Made by a program: the position numbers and the translations under genes
Notes under the pieces: generated by a model
Databases searched by the model: none
What the model saw: only the letters and a program-made list of their open reading frames with translations
What the model was told of the DNA's origin: nothing
NCBI GenBank assembly: GCA_950059165.1
Contig: CATLUC010000076.1
Coordinates: forward strand, 1 to 8,014
Length of the DNA: 8,014 nucleotides
Origin: an uncultured Clostridium sp.
Lineage (GTDB): Bacteria; Bacillota; Clostridia; TANB77; CAG-508
Reading direction: 5' to 3'
In this document: positions 1 to 6,800 of the stretch, piece after piece
Layout of the letters: each line of letters starts with the position of its first letter
Numbering within the stretch: the first letter of the stretch is position 1

Positions 1-45
1 AATAAAAAAGAAATGGAAAAAGCAGATGATGAGATAGAACTTTAA
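1..45 (+). CDS. C-terminal end of an upstream gene (partial)
   Basis: The window opens in a reading frame that encodes NKKEMEKADDEIEL and ends with TAA at 43-45. Only 14 codons are visible, so the product cannot be named. The charged Glu/Lys-rich composition is typical of a soluble C-terminal tail. It lies 83 bases upstream of the glucan synthase start on the same strand, so the two could be co-transcribed, although the hairpin plus T-run between them could also end this transcript. That it is a true coding tail is inferred only from the open frame and plausible composition. Confidence 0.45.
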   Translation, partial: NKKEMEKADDEIEL

Positions 46-71
46 TAAAACAAACACAAAATGCATAAAAT

Positions 72-124
72 TTCCACTCTTTGCAAACAATATGTTTAAA
101 ACATATTAAAAGCAAGGAGTGGAA
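72..124 (+). promoter_or_regulatory. Long hairpin that sequesters the ribosome-binding site; possible attenuator or terminator
   Basis: Bases 72-84 (TTCCACTCTTTGC) pair with 112-124 (GCAAGGAGTGGAA) over 13 positions with a single G-U pair. Within the loop, 89-95 (AATATGT) pair with 101-107 (ACATATT) around a 5-base loop, so the whole region can fold into one extended stem. The 3' arm contains the complete AAGGAG ribosome-binding site of the glucan synthase. Six Ts (125-130) follow immediately and run into the TTG start codon. The structure could therefore hide the ribosome-binding site, act as an intrinsic terminator for the upstream gene, or do both as an attenuator. The pairing is seen directly; the function is inferred. 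No known riboswitch was recognised in the short leader. Confidence 0.6.
114..119 (+). promoter_or_regulatory. Ribosome-binding site AAGGAG that fixes a TTG start
   Basis: A canonical AAGGAG lies nine bases upstream of the TTG at 129-131. This decides the start of the glucan synthase gene. The earlier in-frame TTG at 81 has no such site and lies inside the hairpin. The site is entirely within the 3' arm of the 72-124 hairpin. Confidence 0.85.
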
Positions 125-128
125 TTTT

Positions 129-890
129 TTGAAAACAAATAAAATACTAAAAATAAATGGAACTGTAATAGACAAAAGCAATTTACAAAGTCATTTACAA
201 AAAATAGCTTCTAACCATAATTTAAATAACAAATCACAAAAAGAAACATATCCAGTACCACATATGTTAGAAAATTTCCAAACAATATACCAAGTATATA
301 ATCTATTAAACGAACATCTAAAACTAGGAATTAGTATACATCCAGCAGGAGAATGGCTCTTAGACAACCTTTACATTATAGAAGAAACCGTAAAACAAAT
401 TCAAAAAGAATTAACATTAAAAAAATATACAAATTTTGTAGGAATAGCAAATGGACAATACAAAGGATTTGCTAGAATTTATGTAATTGCTTCAGAAATA
501 GTTGCATATACAGACAACAAAATCGAAAAAAACGATTTAGAAGACTATTTAGCAAGCTACCAAACTAAGAAAACATTAAGCATGGAAGAAATATGGAACA
601 TAGGCATATTTCTTCAAATTGCCATAATTGAAAACATACGAGAAATATGTGAAAAAATATATAGCTGTCAAATTCAAAAATACAAAGCTGAAAGCATAAC
701 CGAAAAGTGGGTAGAAAACAAAGCAAAACAAGACCAAAACTTTAAAACAAACCAAATAAAGAGATTAGAAAAAGACGCATTTTGTGACATGAAATATCCA
801 TTTATAGAATATATGTCATATATCTTAAAACGTTATGGAAAAAAAGGTTACAGTTATTTAAAAGCATTAGAAGAAGCAGTAGAAATGACA
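129..890 (+). CDS. Glucan synthase segment A: N-terminal region (residues 1-254)
   Basis: This frame starts at TTG 129 and encodes the conserved N-terminal region of NdvB-type synthases, including AGEWLLDNLYIIEE near residue 73-86, which corresponds to the family's 'EWLLDNFYLIEE'-like motif. The segment is mostly helical and soluble. It ends at ...EEAVEMT (ACA 888-890), where the family continues with Gly-Ser-Thr-Val. Without the shift, the frame reads CGG at 891, then 12 unrelated codons, and stops at TGA 930-932, giving a truncated protein of about 267 residues that lacks all membrane and catalytic parts. An automatic annotator would probably call 129-932 a small hypothetical protein. Confidence 0.9.
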
Positions 891-3800
891 CGGAAGTACA
901 GTTTCAGAAGTAATAAAAAAAGAACATTTTGACATTGCTACAAGAAAAGTATCAATCGGAAACAGCATTATTAGCATAAAGAAAATACAAAGAATAAACT
1001 TTTTAGAAATATTTGAAAAAATAAATGGAGTAGAAGAGATTTTAAGGCAAGACCCAAGTGGAATATACGAAAAAATGACAGACAACACAAAAGATGAATA
1101 TAGAAGTAAAATAAAGGAACTATCAAAAAAGACAAAAATTTCTGAAATATATATTGCCAAAAAAGCCTTAGAATTAGCAAAAAAAGAAGAGAACAATGAA
1201 ACAAACCAAGTAAAGCAAGCACATATTGGATATTATTTAATAGATAAAGGAATAAATCAATTATATGATGTTTTAAAATACAAAACTAGTAGACAAATGA
1301 ACCCAAAAGATAAAGTAAAGGCATATTTGCTAGGAATTAGTATTTTAACTTTTTTAATAGCAAGTGGAATTAGCAGTTTGATAGAACTTAATTTTTTAAC
1401 TTTTATTTTAGTCCTTATTCCTGCATCAGAAGTTGCAATACAAATAATACAATACATTTTAAGCAAAATAATAAAACCAAAAGCCATACCCAAACTAGAC
1501 TTTTCAAATGGAATAGATAAAGAAAATGCTACAATGGTAGTAATACCAACAATTATAAAAAACAAAGAAAAAGTACAAGAATTGATTAAGAAACTAGAAG
1601 TATTTTATTTAGCAAACAAATCCGAAAACATATATTTTACGCTACTTCGGAGATTGTAATGAAAGCAAACAACAAGAGGAAGAAAAAGACATAGAAGTAA
1701 TAGAGGAAGGAAAAAAACTAACAAAAAACCTAAATGAAAAATATAAGATGCAAAAAGAGCAAATGCAAATTTTTAACTTTATATACAGAAAACGTGAATG
1801 GAACGAAAAAGAAAAATCATTTTTAGGCTGGGAACGTAAAAGAGGAATGCTAACGCAGTTAAACGAATATTTACTAGGAAAAATCAAAAATCCATTTAGA
1901 GTAAACACATTAGAAGATACAAAACTAGAAAAAATAAAATATATAATAACATTAGATAGTGACACAGATTTAAGTCTAAACTCTGCATTTGAGCTAATTG
2001 GAGCGATGAGTCACATCTTAAACAAACCAATAATAGACAAACAAAAAAATGTAGTAGTAGATGGATATGCAATTATGCAACCTAGAGTTGGTGTAAATTT
2101 AGATATTAGCTACAAAACTTTATTTACAAAAATCTTTGCAGGAAGTGGTGGGACTGACTTTTATACAAATGCAATATCAGACCTTTATCAAGACAACTTT
2201 GGAGAGGGGATTTTTACAGGAAAAGGTATTTATGATTTAGTTGTCTATTCTAAAGTGTTAGAAAATCAAATTCCAGAGAATACAGTGCTTAGCCATGACC
2301 TATTAGAAGGATGTTACTTAAGATGTGGTTTAGCGTCAGATATCATGCTAATGGACGGATACCCATGTAATTATACAAGTTTTATGAATAGACTTTCTAG
2401 GTGGATTAGAGGAGATTGGCAGATTTTAAAATGGCTACAACCAAAAAGTCCTCTAAACTTGCTTTCTAAATACAAAATATTTGACAATCTAAGAAGAAGC
2501 TTAATTGAAATATCTATTTTAATAGCAGTAATTTATTGCAATTATATAGGAATAAGTAAGGCAAAGCCAGTTTTTCTAAGTATAGCAATTCTACTAGGTA
2601 TCAGCATTTTTCCATATTTGCTAGAATTATTAAATATTTGCATTTTCAAAAAAGAGGGAGAACAAAAACAAAAAACATTTACACCTAAAATTGGAGGACT
2701 AAAAGGGGCTTTTTATAGAGCAATACTAACATTGGGAAACTTACCATATAAAGCTTATATATCTTTAAAATCAATTTTAAAAACCTTATATAGGGTAATA
2801 ATCTCAAAAAAACATCTATTAGAATGGACAACATCAGAAGAAGCAGAAAAGCAAGCAAAAACAGACTTAGTTTCATATTATAACCAAATGGCAATAAATG
2901 TTTTGTTAGGTATTGTTAGCATTGGAATAGGATTGCTAAAATCAAGTGTGTTAGCAGTAATAATTGGAGCATTTTGGGCTATAATTCCTGTTATGGCGTG
3001 GTATATAAGCAAGCAAATAGACAAACAAGCAGCAATAGACAAACTAAACGAAAAAGAAAAACAATATGTTTTAGAAATAGGAAAAAGAACTTGGAGCTTT
3101 TTTGAAGAGTATTTAACTAAAGAAAATAATTATTTAATACCAGATAATTATCAAGAAGATAGAAAAGAAAAAATAGTTCCAAGAACATCATCTACAAATA
3201 TAGGACTTTCTATGTTAGCAGTGATTTCAGCATATGACCTAAAATATATAGAAGAACAAAAAGCAATTGAATTATTGAAAAATATTATATATACAGTAGA
3301 AAGTCTAGCAAAATGGAATGGTCATCTTTATAATTGGTACAATATTAAAACAAAAGAACCATTAAACCCAAGATATGTTTCAACAGTAGATAGTGGAAAT
3401 TTTGTTGGATATTTATATGTTGTAAAAACATTTTTAGAAGAAAAAAATGAAGAAGAAGTAGCACTAATTGTTAAACAGATGATTGAAAATACAGATTTTA
3501 GCACACTTTATAATAAAGAACAACAAATTTTTTCGATTGGGTTTAATATAGAAGAAAATAAATTAACAGATTCTTATTATGATTTATTAGCGTCAGAAGC
3601 AAGGCAAGCAAGTTTAGTTGCAATTGCTAAAAAAGATGTTCCAAGTAGACATTGGAATTATTTAAGTAGAACCTTAACAACTTTAGGAAAATATAAAGGA
3701 CTTGTTTCCTGGTCAGGGACTGCATTTGAATATTTAATGCCAAATATAAATATTCCAAAATATGAGGGAAGTTTATTAGATGAAGCTTGTAAATTTTTAA

Positions 3801-6800
3801 TTCAAACACAAATAAAATATAGTGAAAAGCTAAATACTGCATGGGGAATTTCAGAAGCTGCTTTTAATTTAAAAGACTTACAAGGAAATTACCAGTATAA
3901 AGCTTTTGGAATTCCATGGTTAGGTTTAAAAAGAGGCTTAGCAGATGAAATGGTAGTTTCAAGTTATGCAGGAATACTTGCAATTACAGAAGTTCCAAAA
4001 GAGGAAATTAAAAACTTAAAAAGACTTGAAAATGAAGGTATGTATGATAAATATGGATTTTATGAAGCAATTGATTATACACCCCGGAAGGGTAGAAAAA
4101 GGCAAAAAATCAGCTATTGTAAAAACCTATATGGCACATCATCAAGGACTAATTTTGCTAAGTATAAATAATCTATTTTCGAAAGATATTTTGACAAAAA
4201 GGTTTATAAAAAACCCAGAAATAGAAGCAGTTAGCATTTTATTGCAAGAAACAATGCCAGAAACTTCTATAATAACAAAAGAGAAGAAGGAAAAAGTGGA
4301 AAAATTAAAATATAAAGATTATGAAAATTATGTAGAAACAACTTATAAAAAAATAGATGAAAGGCTAATTACAGGAAACTTTATTTCAAATGAAAATTAT
4401 ATGGTTGCAATGAACCAAAAAGGGCAAGGATTTAGTAAATATAAAAATATCTATATAAACCGATTTAAACCTACAAACGACTATTCGCAAGGGATTTTCT
4501 TCTGTGTAAAAAATATTAAAACTAAAAAAATATGGAGTTCAAATTATAGCTTTAATGAAAATAAAGAAAATCAATATCAAATAAGTTTTATGGAAGATAG
4601 GCATAAACAAGAAATATTAGATGGAAATATTAAAACAAAAATAAAAACTACAATTAGTTCAAATAGTCCAGTAGAATTAAGGAGAATGGTATTAGAAAAC
4701 CAAGGAAATGAAGAAGAAATATTAGAAGTAACTTGCTATTTTGAGCCAGTACTTTCAGAAAAAGAGCAAGATTATGCACATCCTGTTTTTAATAATTTGT
4801 TTTTAATAAACCAATTTGATGAACAAACAAATAGTATTGTTTTAGAAAGAAAAAATAGAGAACCAAATAAACCAAAGATGTATCTAGGAGCCAATCTATC
4901 CACAAATAGTGAAACAATTGGGGATTTTGAATATGAAGTAGATTTAGAAAAGTTTATAGGTAGAGGAAATTTAGGAATTCCAAACCTTGTTCAAAATTCA
5001 ATTCCATTGTCAAAAAAAGTGGGATTGGTTACTGAAACTATTGTGGCACTAAAAAGAACTATTAAGATAAAACCTAAAGAAGAAGCTATAATTGATTTTA
5101 TTTTATCTGTAAATGAAGAAAAGCAAAATGTAATTGAAAATATCAAAAAATATCAAACAGTTCAAAATGTAACAAAAGAATTTGAACTTGCAAAGGCAAG
5201 GGTAGAAGCTGAAAGCAGATATTTAAGAATGAAAGGAAGTGATATTGCAATATACCAAAAAATGCTTTCATATCTTGTATTTGACAATCCGTTAAAAACA
5301 ATTGACGAACAAAAAAGCCTTAGAAATTATCATCAAAGTGACTTATGGAAATACGGAATATCAGGAGATTTGCCAATTATTTTGCTAAAGATAAGAAATG
5401 CAAATGACAGTTATGTAATTAAAGAAATGCTAAAAGCATATGAATTTTTTAGAATGAAAAATATAGAAGCAGAAATAGTTATTTTAGACGAAGAAAAGCA
5501 TAGCTATGAAAACTACGTAAAAGAAGAAATAGATGGAAGTATTTTAAATTATCACATGGGTTATTTAAGAAACCAAAAAGGTGGTATATTTACTCTAAGT
5601 AAGCAAGAAGTAGATAAAAAAGATATTGAATTATTAGAGTTTTTAGCAAAAATTATCATTGATAGTGATAAAGGTGGCTTAAAAAATAATATCAAAGAAT
5701 TAGAGGAAAATTATTTGGAAAATTACAAATTGATAGGAGAAGAACTTCAAAATCCAGTATTTGTAGAAGACAAAGATGATATTGATATTTTAGAAGATAG
5801 TAGCAATTTAAAATATTATAATGAATATGGTGGATTTTCAAGTGATGGAAAACAATATCTAATAAGAGTAAATAAAAACAATCGATTACCAACAGTGTGG
5901 AGCCATATAATGGCAAATGATAAATTTGGAACAGTTGTAACAGAAAATATGGGTGGATATACATGGTTTAAAAATTGTAGGTTAAACAGAGTGTCTAGTT
6001 GGGAAAACAAGCCAAGTTATGACATTCCATCAGAAATAATTTATTTAAAAGATGAAGAAACTAAAAAAACTTGGTCACTTGGACTAAACCCTAAGCCAAA
6101 TGATAAAAATTATAATGTGATATACGGTTTTGGGTTTGCAAAATATATCCATAAAAGTAATGGAATAGAGCAGGAATTAGAGGTATTTGTACCAAAAGAA
6201 GATAGTTGTAAAATTGGGATTTTAAATTTGAAAAATACAACACAAAGTCGTAAAAAAATAAAATTATATTATTATATAAAGCCTGTAATTGGAGAAGATG
6301 AATTAAAATCAGATAGCAATATTTGTGTTAATTTAGATAACAATAGCAATTTGGTAGAGGCAAAAAATTTATATAGGGAAGAAATGGAACAAACTAAAAT
6401 ATATATTTCTTCTAGTGAAAAAATAAAATCATATACAAGTAACAAAAACTTCTTTTTTGGGAGTGGTGGAATATCAGACCCACAAGGATTAAAAAAGGTT
6501 TCTTTAAATAATGAAAATGCATTAGGAAAAAGAGCAATTTTAAGTTTTGAAATAGAAATAGAACTAGAAAGCTTTGAAAATAAAGAAATTTCAATTATTT
6601 TAGGTGCAGAAGAACACAGCATAGATTGTAAAAATATGGCTTATAAATATCAAAAAATAGCAAATTGCAAGCAAGAATTAGAAATTGTTAAAAACTATTG
6701 GAAAGAATTTTTAGAAAGATTGCAAGTATATACACCATTAGAATCTGTAAATATCATGTTAAATGGTTGGGTAATGTATCAAATAATTAGTAGTAGACTA

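Noticed and set aside
62..70. TGCATAAAA as an extended -10 promoter element
   Set aside because: The match to TATAAT is weak, no convincing -35 lies at the right distance, and such AT-rich matches are common in this sequence by chance.
81..128. Earlier in-frame TTG start at 81 for the synthase
   Set aside because: It has no ribosome-binding site and lies in the 5' arm of the hairpin. The TTG at 129 has AAGGAG at nine bases spacing.
1075..1659. Separate small membrane protein gene starting at ATG 1075
   Set aside because: Family homology continues upstream to 892 in the same frame, and no ribosome-binding site precedes 1075. It is part of segment B.
1748..4171. Independent GT84 gene starting at ATG 1748
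   Set aside because: The frame is open and homologous back to 1649, and no ribosome-binding site precedes the ATG. It begins inside the conserved glucan synthase fold.
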